NCBI RefSeq assembly: GCF_035046485.1
Contig: NC_085138.1
Coordinates: forward strand, 94,715,766 to 94,779,765
Direction of reading: 5' to 3'
Source of the DNA: Aedes albopictus
Lineage: Eukaryota > Arthropoda > Insecta > Diptera > Culicidae
DNA length: 64,000 nt
How positions within the stretch are numbered: position 1 is the stretch's first letter; each line of letters opens with the position of its first letter. The notes under the pieces were generated by a model, which saw only the letters and a program-made list of their open reading frames with translations, was not told the DNA's origin and ran no database searches. Both the position numbers and the translations under genes were made by a program. Below, piece after piece: positions 19,982-32,604 of the stretch.

Positions 19982-20134
19982 ACATGTTCTATCAAAATAA
20001 AAGTAACAATCATAGGACAAATAAATTCTATCATTTATTTGATACCAAGTTATCCACGAAATCCTTTAAAGTAAGCAAAAGAAATTGACCGGATGGCAAA
20101 TTGTTGATCCATTTTGTATTATTAGCCATACATA

Positions 20135-20351
20135 AGGTACACCGGGGTAAGTTGAAACGTGTTGGGCAACATGAAACACGAAGTTTTGAAATAGATATCA
20201 AAACAATTTGGAAATTGTTCTTTCGTCAAAACATTGATTGAATCATAAACTATGTGTTATGACATTCAAACTGTTTACAATTACTGGATAACATCATGTT
20301 AACCCGCTGTTTCATCTTGCCCCATCCGTTTCAACTTACCGCGGTGTACCT
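20135..20351. mobile_element. 217-bp TA-flanked MITE
   Basis: Ends AGGTACACCGGGGTAAGTTG and its near-complement (GCGGTGTACCT), with TA at 20133-20134 and 20352-20353. About 27-bp inverted repeats with one or two mismatches. No frame. Confidence 0.8.
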
Positions 20352-20353
20352 TA

Positions 20354-22706
20354 GGTCTTGCATGATTCGTACCTTTAAATAATTAACTCATTAAAATGGA
20401 ATATTGCTAATATACTAGGTGTAGGAATTTTCCTACTATTAGAATGTTATTGCTTCGAAAAAGTTTGTGAGGGCCAGAGCTATGTTGGACGGTCTCCTTA
20501 TCGACTCACCGTTTTTCAGCCTCAAAATTAGCTGATTGACCACCTTATGCTAAAAAATTTACTAAGTAGCATAGAGTGGTCAAATGCATCAAAAGCATTG
20601 TTTTTGATTTTTTTTTATACATTTTTAGGTAATAGTGAATTAAAAAAATTAAAAAATGGACGCTTTTTTTTTTGTTTTTATTAATGTGTATTTTAACTTA
20701 TAGCTAATTCTACACTAAAAATGGACGCTATGAAATGTTATTCGAGACGGTCTGAAGTAGAAAAAAACATATATATGTATGTTTTTTATTGACAATTGTG
20801 CGTAAAATCTATTTTTAGTATGGTGAGGGCACCGGTTTTGGCCAGTCTGAGGGGAATTTTTATAAAAATAGCTAATAATCCTATGAAAACTACCTATGTG
20901 TCAAATGAAAAGTTTAAATCTATATTTTCTCAACTTTGATTCCTATTTTGGCCAATCACGTGCATTTCTTATGGGAGGGGCTAAAATAGAAGCATCCTGG
21001 CCAAAATAGATATGTGAGAGTTTATTTTTTAAGGAAAATTGTTTTTTTTTATGTTTTCGATCATATTATATTAGACGGATACAAATTTCATTTTGACTTT
21101 TTGTCTGTTCAGTTCATTCAAATCTCACTAGGATCTACGACAAAACAGCCATAGTACAATTTTCATGGAATTCGGCAAGTTTGTTTGTTTCGCGGAGGAA
21201 ACGAATGTTTTTTTTTTCTTGAACTGGAAGCATCCACAATATTATTTCAAACAATTCATCGTAATCTTTCATCAATAAAATTAGCTGTAAACATAAAGTG
21301 CCATTACCATAATGTGCCCAACTGTGTCATTCCCTACGATTAAGCAGTAAATGCGCACATTTCGAAAGCACCCTAACTGCCGAATAAATAACAGACAAAC
21401 GCATGTTTGTCTTACTTCACCCCAATCAATGTGATGTCTGCACGCAAACCAAGGGGAGGAATTTGCCCTTGAAACGACTGAATCCTCCTCACACCGTCTC
21501 ACACCACCGTGTGTCGGATCCTTTTGCAAATCCTTAGACTGCGAAAGTGTTGGTATGATCCGGAGGTGAAATTTAGCGAATCACTGAGGGCTGGCGTGCT
21601 GACTGGTAGGATATATTTTTCACAGAGGAAAACTAATGCCGCTACCGGTTTTGGCTTTACCGTTGTCATCCATCGTCCTTTGGCGGCACACGTGGTCGAG
21701 GGTCCCGTCCTGCGATGTTGCCACACACAAAAACACACAACTATCAGCAAGCAGAAGTAGAAATGGAAATGCTTCCCCCCTCTGATAATTCAATATGATT
21801 CCTCTTTTCGAAATACTCGGGCTGCTGCGAAAAAACGTGGTCACCGCTGGCTTCTGATCTTCCACGTGTACTTCTGTAACGTACTGCTTACAACGGATGT
21901 TACACTTCCAAGGAGTAGACGCCAACTTTTATTCCACAATGGACGATTCTTCAGAGCAGCATCCAAACAGCCCATTTTTTCTGCTTTGTTTGAACGACCA
22001 CCGAGCACAGGATGCTCTCTTTATTCACCGAAAAAGGAATACCAATCGGGGTAAAATAAGTAGAGCGCGGAGCTGCGACGACGGCTGCTGTTGGATTGGG
22101 TTCCCATCCTTTTTCATCAGGTATGGAACGCCATACGCACAAATCACAGTTGAGGGCATCAGAAGCTGCAGCCTACAGAACAAAACGTAAACCAACAAGA
22201 AAGGAAACACCTGGAAACTTGAGAAGATTTCATCCTCGCGCCGTCCTTCATCTGCGGTATCCTCTCTATGCTTGATCAATGTTGAGAGTCTGTACTCGAA
22301 CTTAGTTCTTCTTAATATGAAACAAAACCTTGAAATATTATGCAAAACGAGTTAGTTATATGACAACAACAGTAAAAGTTTCACGCGTTTTTTTTTTTCC
22401 AAAACATGGTGATTTATCGTCAAAAACATAAACGAAACGGGTATATATATACCCGTGAACGCCCAAGCTGTCACACCATTTAACTTTTCAAATAAATTTG
22501 TTATCAATAGCCTAACTCCAATAAAATCAACATGATTTTACGAAAAAAAAAAAACGGAAATCTATGCTGCCGTTCTACGCCCCATGTAGAATGGAAATTC
22601 TTATAAACATGGGACAATTATACGTAAAGCGTCAGTATGGTATAGTTCTAAAAAAATGTACAATGCAGATCTTCAACATCTGATAACTTTCTCAAGTTCT
22701 ATTTAA
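20354..22706. other. no gene recognised, 2.3 kb
   Basis: 20354-21270 is AT-rich. 21500-22300 has normal GC and several overlapping 80-106 codon frames on both strands (21499-21750 minus, 21620-21925 minus, 21897-22190 plus), none with a recognisable domain. The overlap argues against any single one. A perfect 20-bp palindrome (ACGGGTATATATATACCCGT) lies at 22437-22456. Confidence 0.4.
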
Positions 22707-23974
22707 TGTCGAATTCGTTTATTCCCGACGGTGCACTGCACCGGTGTAGCAATTGACACCGGAAAAACGAACGGTTTCGGTGCAATTTGTTGACAGCTTA
22801 TGATGGTATTAGTAAGAGCGCGTGAGCGCGTCAATGAAAACAATAAAGGATATCAAAAATAAACATAATCAATGTTTTCATGATTTCCTTGATGAACAAA
22901 ATTATTTTTATTTATTTTTATTTTTTACTTTCTATATACAATTGAACAATTTTAAAAGTTTTCAGTAATTTTCTTGTACATGATAAACTTGTAATGATAA
23001 ATGTTACTTGAAAATTGTTATCCAATGTTTTAACACTCCTACATTATTTATCTTCTTCAAATTCTTGTAATATCATAACTTTTCAATTTAAAGCAACTTT
23101 TTAGAATTTAACAATTCTGAGATGAACCAGCCTCGGGCTGAAAATCTCATAAGTAAAGACATAAAAAAAATAACAATTTCCGTTGCCCAATAAAAAAATA
23201 TGCTAACATACAATTGTAAACGATCTACGTGCACAAATTTAACACAAAAAATGTTAAAGACAGTTCAATAGAAAACGTTTAGCTACAACGTAAAAAGGAA
23301 AATAAATAAATGTTTTTTAAAGCATTACGTTATTGAAACGCAACTCATATTAAAAACGCTTTAACCATCCTGTAGTGATATTTGTTTGACGTTCAGTGTA
23401 ATTCAAAAACTCAATATTTGTTGTAAGAAAAAAAATAGAATTTACGGTTTTTGAAACTGTACCTGCAAAATGTTACTTCAGTAATATTTCATTCCAATTT
23501 GAATAAATAGATTTTTATTTTATTCTGGGCTTATCAAATCTTTATTACGTAATTTTTTTTTTCATACATCATAGATCACCATGCGACAGAAAATTCTAAT
23601 GATTAAAATCATTAAATCCACATATTTGCGATAATAAAAAAAAGTGATGGGAAAAATGTACGTTGAATCAACTCTTTGAAATTTCATGTTACCGATAATC
23701 CAAGAAAACTGTTTGCCTAAATGCCGAAGAGAAAATCATCATTCCTACCAAAACAAAATCACGATACAAGTTCAGCGATATGCATGCATGTATTGGTAAA
23801 ATTAGCTTTGTACCTGCTACACCGCGCTCATACTGGGTGTAGCATTTTCTTGCACCGGTGCCAATCGGGTGTCAAAACAGAACAGTACCTGAGAATAAAC
23901 GAACGGTTTCGGTGCAAGTTTGCTACACCCGGTGGCAAAGCGGTGCAGGCGGTGCAAATAAACGAATTCGACAT
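22707..23974. mobile_element. 1.27 kb element with GGTGCA-rich inverted ends
   Basis: TGTCGAATTCGTTTATT at the left is mirrored by AATAAACGAATTCGACA at the right. Inside each end lie ACCGGTGTAGCA/GCTACACCCGGTG and AACGAACGGTTTCGGTGCAA words. The interior (22860-23700) is AT-rich without a transposase. Confidence 0.7.
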
Positions 23975-24104
23975 AAGCAAACCTATCGTTACATTTTATG
24001 CCACACAGCTTCAGCTTATTGGCCGCAGTGACTTATTTTCCAGGACAGGCAACAGGAGAGGAAAAAATCGTTACATTCTAGACTGTATAGATAAGAAATC
24101 ATAA

Positions 24105-24690
24105 AATAAATCTAGTAAGGAATCTAGAGAGGGATGCAAGAAGGAATCCCTTCTTATTATAGAGATTTTCAGCCCCAGGCAGGTTCATCTTTTTACCTGA
24201 AAGAATCTCGGTAAAAATCCCTGAATAAGTCCTTGGCAAAATCCAATTTAATCTGGGATGATTCAATGATGGATTCCGAAGAAAGTTCCAAATGATTCTC
24301 GGGAAAAAAATACCTGAAAATATTGAAAAGAGCCACAGGAGACACCCCTGAAGGAATGTTAAATAAATGAATTCCAGAAGGACTCCACGAAGCAAGCCTA
24401 GGAGCAAAAAAAAACATTCTGAAGGATCCCTAGTATAAATCCCTGAAAGAATTTCGAAACGAATCAATAAGCAATCCCTGAAAGAAACTTAGAAGGAATT
24501 CCCGTGAATATCCTGGAGGAATCCTTAAAAGAATTCTGGGAGAAATCTCTGAGAGAATCCTGAGCGAATCTCCGAAAGAATCTCGAAAGAAATCCCGTGA
24601 AGAGTTTCTAAAGAAATGCGGCGAGGAACCGCTTAAGAAAGGATCTCTAATGAAATAATTAGAAAAGTCACTGGAGAATTCTGAGTTTTC
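24105..24690. repeat. 12-bp satellite block
   Basis: GAATCCCTGAAAG-type words. Minus frames (24099-24702) are repeat translations. The LINE at 24692 interrupts this array, which resumes at 25795. Confidence 0.7.
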
Positions 24691-24691
24691 T

Positions 24692-25327
24692 AATGAATTC
24701 AACGACCTGTTCTGTCTTCGCTCACTGTACTGTGCCCTCGTTCGTTCTATCTTGGAATTATATTCTGTGGTATGGCGCCCGTATCAGTCAACGTGGATTG
24801 CGAGGATTGAAGCAGTCCAGAGAAAGTTTGTTCGTGCGGCGTTAAGGCACTTAGGCATGGTACACAAATTACGTAACGCTAAAATCAGTGATTTCAGGCT
24901 CCCCCCCCTCCCCCATGTAACGCTTTTCGTATGAAAAACAAAAATATTTTGTATGGCTCGTAACGCTAAGCTAGACTCCCCCCCCTCCCCCTATAGCGTT
25001 ACGTAATTTGTGTACGATGCCTTACCATGGCGAGATCCCATAAACTTACAACACTATAAAGACCGCTGCAGATTACTTGGTTTATTTACGCTGGAGAATA
25101 GAAGGAGTGTGGCCGCAGCTGTGTTTAACGCCAAAATACTCCTCGGAGAAACGGATTCCTCGGAGTTACTAAGGCACCTCCGTATCTACGCACCCAAACG
25201 GATTCTTCGGGAACGTAACTTCCTGATGTTGGAACAAAGGAACTCAGTGTATGGCGAACATGACCCTATCCACTTTATGACAGTCAAATTCAAAGAAGTG
25301 TATGCAGTCTTTGACTTCAATGTTTAA
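24692..25327 (+). pseudogene. non-LTR retrotransposon ORF2 C-terminus, split by a MITE
   Basis: NEFNDLFCLRSLYCALVRS and IEAVQRKFVRAALRHL precede the insert. PWRDPINLQHYKDRCRLLGL, VFNAKILLGE and VYAVFDFNV* follow it. This is the post-RT C-terminal region of a jockey/CR1-like LINE; the clade is uncertain. No endonuclease, RT or RNase H is left. The frame is otherwise open and continues in register across the MITE if the MITE and one TTA are discounted, so the MITE may be the only break. AT-rich 3' sequence runs to about 25755. Confidence 0.75.
24854..25021. mobile_element. 168-bp G-run MITE with TTA duplication inside a LINE ORF
   Basis: Ends GGCATGGTACACAAATTACG and CGTAATTTGTGTACGATGCC, TTA at 24851-24853 and 25022-25024. 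Two C-runs on plus (about 24901-24914 and 24978-24992) share one orientation, as in the other family members. Confidence 0.9.
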
Positions 25328-25755
25328 TCGACTACTTTCAAGAATCGCTTGAGGGGATGGTTTCGATAAGTTGCATGTGAGTAATATTCCATCACCTGTA
25401 CAGTTTGAGAACGTTGCTACCTGATTCTTTTTTTTATCATGCTTCAAACTGCTGACGACGAGGACCCACCTGTACAAGGATCACTCCGAATCGATAAGAA
25501 CAACATTTGAATTGACTTTTTGTTTTGATTTAGTTGACACTATTTGTAAATCGTATTTTGTATTTCATTCGTGTAATTCGTTGTATATGTTTGTTTTGTG
25601 AAAAGATGTAGAATTTTTACGCCGATTTGAGTGAACACTCAAATCCGCTTTTCTTCATCCCTTATAACCAGCTAGATATCCATTAAGACCAGCTAGATCA
25701 GATGACTAAATATAAATAAATGAATAAATAAATAAATAGATAAATAAATGCGAAA
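25328..25755 (+). other. LINE 3' untranslated region and A-rich tail
   Basis: After the stop at 25325-25327 the sequence becomes AT-rich and ends in an ATAAATAAATGAATAAATAA-like tail (about 25708-25750), a typical LINE terminus. Confidence 0.6.
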
Positions 25756-25794
25756 AAAAGAAACAAACGGTGAAAAAAATAAGAAAAAATCCTA

Positions 25795-26265
25795 AAAACA
25801 GCTGAAATCTCCATAGAAATCCCAAAAAAAAACTCGGGAAGAAAACTTAAAAGAGTGTAGGAAGGAATCCCGGAAGGAATCCCTAAAGGAATCCTGGGAA
25901 GAATTCTCGAAAAAAAACTATGAATGAATCTCTGGAGGAATTTCTAAAGGAAATCTGGAATAAATCAATGAAAAAATGCCCTGAGGATTTGCTGAAGGAA
26001 TCCCGGGAAGAATCTCGGAAGAAATGCTGGCAGAAATTCGCGAAGGAATCCTGGGAGGAGTTTCAGAAAGAATCCCGGAAGGAAGTGTGAGAAGAATTCC
26101 TAAAACCTGAAGTAATCCCTGGAGGAAACCTAAGAAGAATTCTGGAGGAACCCCTGACATAATCTCTGATATTTTTTTTTAAATTCTGGAAGGAATTCCT
26201 GATGGAATGCCGGGAAATATCCCTGGACGAAGCATGGGAGAAAACCCAGAATCCTAGAGGACTTC
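25795..26265. repeat. 12-bp satellite block
   Basis: Resumes the array broken at 24690 (GAATCCCGGAAGG, GAATTTCTAAAGG). The next element (26282) starts at its right edge. Confidence 0.7.
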
Positions 26266-26281
26266 CTGATATAAACTTATA

Positions 26282-28187
26282 CAGCCATTCCATAGAAAAA
26301 CGATATAGTGCATCTCCGATTGTCGTGAAACTTGGTGGGCTTGTAGTTCTTCGGAAATAATTAGGCCCGTATTTTTTTATTTCGTCATTAGGGTGACCAA
26401 TTTTCATATAGGGTGGTCAAAAAAATTAAGGTATTTCAAAACTAAAAAATTTCAAAAAATCGTAACTTTTGAACCAGTTGAGTCAAATTTTCCCATACAA
26501 GACACTTTTTTAAATTTGATTATATTTTGATTCCTTATAATATTATGGATACCAAAACTACCAGGAATCACTTTAAGGTGAAACTCCCTTGAGATCACAA
26601 CAATGATGCTGTTTCCTTCTACAAACATACCTCCCACTCTGCCAACCACCCACTCAATCCAAATATTTCAAGTTCCGCACAGTGCAGTGTACATAGGCCA
26701 AAGAAACTAATGAAAATCTCTACCACACTGAACCTTTTCAACTAATTAGTATAATTCTCTCATGTTGGATTTTTTACATACATTATATTGACATCATAGC
26801 GTCAATGGCACAGCTAGTCTTCAAAAACATTTTCAAATATTTACAGGTATTTCTTGTTGTCCTGGATTGAAAGAAACTTATCGCACTGTGCTCCGTTTTG
26901 TTTACGTTTGTTGACCAATCTCTCCTCTCTTCTTGTGCAATGCTCTCGCACCGTACGACCGTGATATGGGGTGATATTATTCAATACAAAAAATATTCAT
27001 AAACAGCAAACAAACTTTTTTGGTACACTTCGACGTCACGTTGGTGTTAAATTTGAACCTAATATGTCACATTGAAAACTAAACCATGTTTTTCCTGAAA
27101 AAAACGTGGACAGCGATCGGCTCAATTTCAAGCTGCACTGGACAACAACACACAGTGTTAAGGTACGCTCTCCAGTCGAATTGAGTAGCGTTTTTATACC
27201 GCGATCAAAATTGGATCGGTTTTTGACCACAAAAGTGAATTATACGTTAATTTTCGGTAACAAATGTATGAAAAAATGAAAAAGTGAGCAGTTTCCACTA
27301 ATCGATCAAATTTTGGAGGTGCTAGTGAATGTGGAAGTTAACTTAAACTAGATTTAAATGATATGCGCAACGCGTTCGTCGAAGTGTAAAGTGTGCTGAG
27401 TGCTACATTTTAGCACGAGTTGGTGAAATTATTGTGAATATTGTGAAAAAGAACTTCTCAATGAATATTAAACTTAATAACCTAGCACTTCAGGGCATTT
27501 AATGCAGGTAAGCTAGCTAAATTCAATGAATTTATTCGTCAACCTCTGTACTCATCGAAGGTCAGGGTCAGGGAAAGAAGGGGGACGGGAGTCAGTGAGT
27601 GCCATGCTGCCTGCCATTTTGGAACTCTAGCAACCTCGTCCTTAAAAAGCAATACTATGCATAGTTTTATGAGAATTTGCAATTTCAAGTAATTTTAGAG
27701 TAGCTAGTACTAAAAAATATGACTCTCTATATTCAAAAAATCATATCTCAAAAACAAAACAACATACGTTTCTGATTTTTTGATATGTTACGCTAAATTT
27801 CCTGAATTTTCTGATAAAAATATAAACCAGGGTACCTCTTTGGTCCCGAGACCATGAAAATGTGAAAAAAACTAATATATTTGCATATTTTATAGTACTC
27901 TTTACATTTTAGCCCCTTTAACGTATTTTTCCTGAAAACTACAATTCAATAGCTTTCAAACAAAAAAAAGAAGTTTAAAATCGGTCAAATAGTTCAAAAG
28001 TTACGATTTTTTGAAAATTTTTAGTTTTTAAAAACCTTGATTTTTTGGACCACCCTATATGAAAACTGGTCACCCTAATGACGAAATAAAAAAAACCGGT
28101 TCTAATTATTATTTCCGAAGAACAACAAGCCCACCAAATTTCACGACAATCGGAGATGCACTATATCGTTTTTCTATGGAATGGCTG
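26282..28187. mobile_element. 1.9 kb TA-flanked element with about 240-bp inverted repeats
   Basis: CAGCCATTCCATAGAAAAAC and complement at the two ends, arms extending through CATCTCCGATTGTCGTG to TTTTTTGAAAATT-like sequence. TA at 26280-26281 and 28188-28189. The 1.4 kb interior has no transposase and includes ordinary-looking sequence (26680-27640), perhaps captured. Confidence 0.8.
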
Positions 28188-28273
28188 TATAGAGAGATGG
28201 CTATGTGAAAAAGATAGTATTCATGGTGTGGGCTCGGAACCAGTTTAGCTTTCTATTCTGCTGAGTAGATACT

Positions 28274-28346
28274 TGTTCTGTGGCTTAGTTGGTTAAAGCA
28301 CCGGTCTATCGATTATGGAGTCGTGGATTCGATTCCCCCTAGAATG
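28274..28346 (+). repeat. tRNA-like SINE head
   Basis: TGTTCTGTGGCTTAGTTGG (box A) and GGATTCGATTCCCC (box B) match the 19855-19927 head closely, but the acceptor strands no longer pair. It is followed by TTTTTTTCC and no clear SINE body. Confidence 0.6.
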
Positions 28347-28396
28347 AGACTTTTTTTCCAAAAAATCATCTCAATGTGTTGATCAGCAACATTATA

Positions 28397-28972
28397 CAGT
28401 ACTGGACGAAATAAAGTGTATATTGACAGGTTTTCATACAATGCTAATGTTCAGAGAGTGGAATCTCAGCTTCTTGTGCACTGAATGATCCCAAATTTTG
28501 TCTGGACATTCGTTATAACTTGAAATTTCATATGTGAAAAGGGAAAATATTTTTGAGCAATACTTTTCAAAGTATCTAAAAATTCCCATTTCAAGAAAAA
28601 TAGAGAAATTGTCATATTGGAATAATTCCGAAATTTCAATTTTCAGGTGATTATATTATTTTGCAAAGCTGATTAGTCTAACGGAACACACAACTTTTCT
28701 GAAAAAAAAAAACATTTACTTCAAGTAATTCATATACAAAATAATTCAAAAATCTCAATTTAGCTACTTTTCTTGAAATTGGAATTTTGCGAAATTTTGA
28801 AAAGTTTTGTTCAGAAATATTTTCTTTTTTTACAGGTCAAATTTCAAGTTATTACGAATGTCCAAACAAAATTTGAGATCAATCGGCGCACTAGAAGCTG
28901 AGATTCGACTCCCTTAACATGTGCATTTTGTATGGAAAACAACAAATGCGCACTTTATTTCGTCCAATACTG
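28397..28972. mobile_element. 576-bp TA-flanked foldback MITE
   Basis: CAGTACTGGACGAAATAAAG and CTTTATTTCGTCCAATACTG are inverted, TA at 28395-28396 and 28973-28974. Arms include AATCTCAGCTTC / GAAGCTGAGATT. Tc1/mariner-like ends, no transposase. Confidence 0.85.
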
Positions 28973-28974
28973 TA

Positions 28975-29081
28975 TGCTAGTTGAAAGTCAAGTTTTTCCA
29001 TTATGTTCAGCAGCAAATCTACCCAGACAACCAGTAATCGTATAAGTAAGATGTTGCATAACATGATAAAGTGGAGGCCAT
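28975..29081. other. solo end of the CAGACAACCA element family
   Basis: CCAGACAACCAGTAATCGTA at 29014 matches both ends of the element at 29930-32599. The remainder is interrupted by the MITE at 29082. Confidence 0.5.
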
Positions 29082-29404
29082 CCCGGGTAGAGGTAAAATA
29101 CTGGCGATCAAAACATGATATTGGTTTCATTGATATAAGAGATAAAAGATCTGAAAATAATATCTGAAAAATGTTCCTGGAACATCTGAACAATATCAAA
29201 ATTTTATATTTCAAGATCATACGAATAGCTCGCTGCTATTGGTTAGATCTTATAAAATCTAAATATGATTTGATGATGATGTTCTAGTAGTAAATTTTTG
29301 ATTTTATTTTTAGATCTTTTATCTCTTATGTCAATCTCACCCATATCACTTTTTGATCTCTATATCAAAATATGCTATTATTGAGCTCTTTTCCTCTACT
29401 CGGG
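29082..29404. mobile_element. 323-bp MITE with CCCGGGTAGAG-type ends
   Basis: CCCGGGTAGAGG and CCTCTACTCGGG are inverted. AT flanks it at 29080-29081 and 29405-29406. It shares terminal sequence with the 988-bp element at 58511-59498. Confidence 0.7.
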
Positions 29405-29564
29405 ATATGTGTGCATGCCTCCACCACGCACATCAACACCCTTAACCGATAGCTTGATTGCTACATATCCTTAAAACACGAAAACATGTTTGTTTACGCA
29501 AAGCAGTTAGGCATTTTTCAAGAGTTACACAAGTAATCTAGTGCCAGTAAAGGGCAACATTTTG

Positions 29565-29885
29565 CATTGAATCTTTGATGTAATCTCGTGCATAATCCAT
29601 GAAAGAACCCGAAATCAATCCCGAAAGCAAGAAATTCATAAAGAGAATCCCGGGAGCTATAAAGGATAGCGTCCCGGGAGGAACTAACTGAATTCCGGAA
29701 AAAAAACCGTGGAGGAATCTTTGAAAAATTCCCAGAAAAAAAACCCCAAAGGATACACAGTAAGGACCAATGGAGGAGTCCTGGGAAAATAAAAGGATTC
29801 CGGGAGAAATCAGAGAAGAAATTCCGGAAGAAATATATGATTCCAGGAGACACTTGTTAAGAAATCCTGGAAGAAGTGTCTAGAG
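29565..29885. repeat. 12-bp satellite block, diverged
   Basis: GAATCCCGGGAGC, GAACTAACTGAATTCC and GAATCTTTGAAAAATTCC. More eroded than other blocks. Confidence 0.55.
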
Positions 29886-29929
29886 TCTCTCACGATGAAC
29901 TTGCTGACTAATAAATGTGACAGACAACC

Positions 29930-32599
29930 AGGAATCGCTTAAGGATGCACGCTGTACATCGTATAAACAACTATTTTAAGTCACTATCGCATATATGTAC
30001 GGCTAAGGGACAATTTTCATCGCATATGACGTTATTTTTTTAACTTACTGCGATGTATCTGGTAAAATCATATTAACTTTTATAATGTATGACTACATCG
30101 TAGTAGACGATATTCCGATGTTTTGTTGCGCGGAACTTTGCGTATTCGCAAAAGCGTTCGAGTGAACTCGCAAAATGTCAATTGAATTGAGTACTGCGAT
30201 GATTATACGACTTCACTTGATACATTTCTAATTATGTCAGTTTAACCCGCATTGGTGTACAAACTAAATCGCATGAAATTGAAAATAAACTCGTTTAAAT
30301 GTACATACAAACTCGCATAAGCTAGAATCGTTAACGTTGGCATATTGCGATGTCATATATCCTAAGTAACAATTTCAATTCCTTTTTGATTTGATTATTT
30401 TTATGGAAGCTTTATCACAGCATGACCGATTCATGAAACATTTATAGTTGTTTTCATCAAGAAAAAACAATCTTCGTTCGTTTGCGGTTTTTAAGTTGTC
30501 TTCAAGTTAATTTTGAAATTCGCGCATAAAACAACTGAATGTACAAGAGCATTAAATCTTATAATAAATTTTAAGTCGTATTTGAAGTTATTTTCAACAC
30601 ATAACATCAGAATATTTTATTAAAAGTTTATGCTTCGTTTATTCAAGTGCATTTCATCTGGCTAATCCTCCTTTAAAAACTTCTTGAAGCCTTCTATTCT
30701 TGAGCTAGAGCCATTACTCTGGAACAAGAACTATGCGAAATAATGATAAGACAACGAACTATTTTTCAATCCAAATAATGAATGTAACAAATTTGTTGAA
30801 AAACCGCGTTCTCATGCAAATATAAACACATAAACATGTTTGCTCACCGATAATTTAGCCATTCTTGTGCTAAAAAGTAATCATGTCAACGAAATAATGA
30901 TTTTACGGCCAATCAAAAATGCGAGTAGCTGGCTGCTGTCGTCCTGCCTTCAACCTGTTTCCCACACAGGCCATAGCTATGTGAATCGGAAATGAAATGG
31001 GTACTTACTTGTGACTCTGCTCAAGCTTATGCCAAATAGTGTAATTGTAGTAAGTTGCACTACATTATTAAAAGCAAAAATACAGGGAAACAAAATAGAA
31101 TTGGCACATCTTGACGCGAAACACCGCGAAATGTACCAAGACAACTTTCTAGCATCGAAAACGTAAACAAACAATTGTCAAAGGCTGTTACTCTTGTATA
31201 AAACGAAAAAGTTTCATTTAAGACGAACAAATCTGCCTTAAGATTATAACTAGTAAAAACAATCTTCAATAAAGGCTGTAGCGTTCATGCAAGGTGACTT
31301 GATTCCATCATTGTTTTGAGGGGGTTTGGATTAAAGGTAATAACAATTGATGGCGGCTACATGAGTTTTGTTCGCTTGGAACGGCAGCCATGCTTAGAAA
31401 GAATTGAAAAAGTGGCGTAGCCTTTTGTTTTTAAAGGAAATTTATGTCTTCGTATATCAATGATTGATATTATTTTTGAGGCGCTTTGTAATTTTCGTAT
31501 GTTTTGGGTGGCATATCAACGAAAAAGTGGGTATGGCACGGAAAATTTTGATTCCCTGTCAGGCAATTTAAATGTTTTATCAATTTCAATTTGATGAAAA
31601 TTAATTCGCAGTTCAATTAATATTTCATCCATGAAACAAAACTTGTTTGCATCTGCATAATGCTTAGGTAAAAGATTTCATTTATTATGCACTGTTGACA
31701 CTTTTGAGAAAGACAGCTAAAAGATCAACACGTCTCAAGATATTCTTGTTAAAGTTTCATGAAGTTCTTATAATCAATCATCAGCGCATGTACATAAATA
31801 CAACTAGTTTCAAAGCAGTCTTCAAAAGCAGCTTTGAAGATCTCCTGAAGAGTGGGCCAGATTAGTCTTATGGATGTTTTATACCTATTTTATCTCAGAT
31901 TTGCAGAATAAAGAGCTTTATTGCTAAGTTTTATGATTCTATCTTAGAAATTACTTCAGGATTGCCACAAAAGTAAAATTGTTACTTGGGATGTGATAAC
32001 AATGAATGAGGTGCTGTTAGAGTGCCAAAAAGCTTCCAGAAAGTGAAAAGTCATGAGTATGGTTACAAAACAAGTTACAAAGTCATCATTTTTGTTTTGT
32101 TGACCTGATAACTAACAACAGGTGGTGCTAGCAAGAGAGGAATAGTGGTAACTGTGCGGGAAATCATGCTACATCATTTTGATCTCCAGATAGCCTGACG
32201 AACACGTACAGCGCACGGAAACCAAGTGCATTCCAACAAGCACTGAGGTGAGTGAGAATGTCATGACAATTAATCAGTGTGTTTCATAAGTAGTGTTTGG
32301 TGTTAAGTGTGAAGTGCGGCTCGATAATCCAAAGGTTATTAGTTCAATGCTTAGGTGACAAGATTTTTTTATTTCGAATATTTTTAAGTCGCATAAGGTG
32401 CTATATTACGTCGCAATAGTGCATACCGTGCATCGCATAAGATATCGCTTCAAGTCATATTGCGTCATTATTTTTCCGTCAATGCACGTATAGCGCCTCC
32501 ACTTTTGTACGCATAAGGCACTCTTATGCGATGTAACTTTACCGCATAAAAGTACGTATAACATAAACATAAACTTACGTGCAAATTGGTTGTCTGGGA
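29930..32599. mobile_element. 2.7 kb element with subterminal CGCATA/TATGCG repeats
   Basis: CAGACAACCAGGAATCG at the left corresponds to the complement of AATTGGTTGTCTGG at the right. The outer 400 bp at each end are rich in ATCGCAT, CGCATAA and GCGATGT words (for example 29988, 30018, 30268, 32388, 32430, 32530), such as a transposase would bind repeatedly. No transposase is seen, and I could not establish a target duplication. Confidence 0.6.
30362..31993. mobile_element. possible nested element with CCCAAGTAAC-type ends
   Basis: CCTAAGTAACAATTT at the left and AAATTGTTACTTGGG at the right are inverted. The same CCCAAGTAAC terminus bounds the palindromic MITE at 51830-52007. Only about 16 bp of terminal match, and the interior is unassigned. 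Confidence 0.45.
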
Positions 32600-32604
32600 G
32601 AGTA

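Noticed and set aside
21499..22345. overlapping 80-106 codon frames as a gene
   Set aside because: Frames overlap on both strands without any recognisable motif or splice logic.
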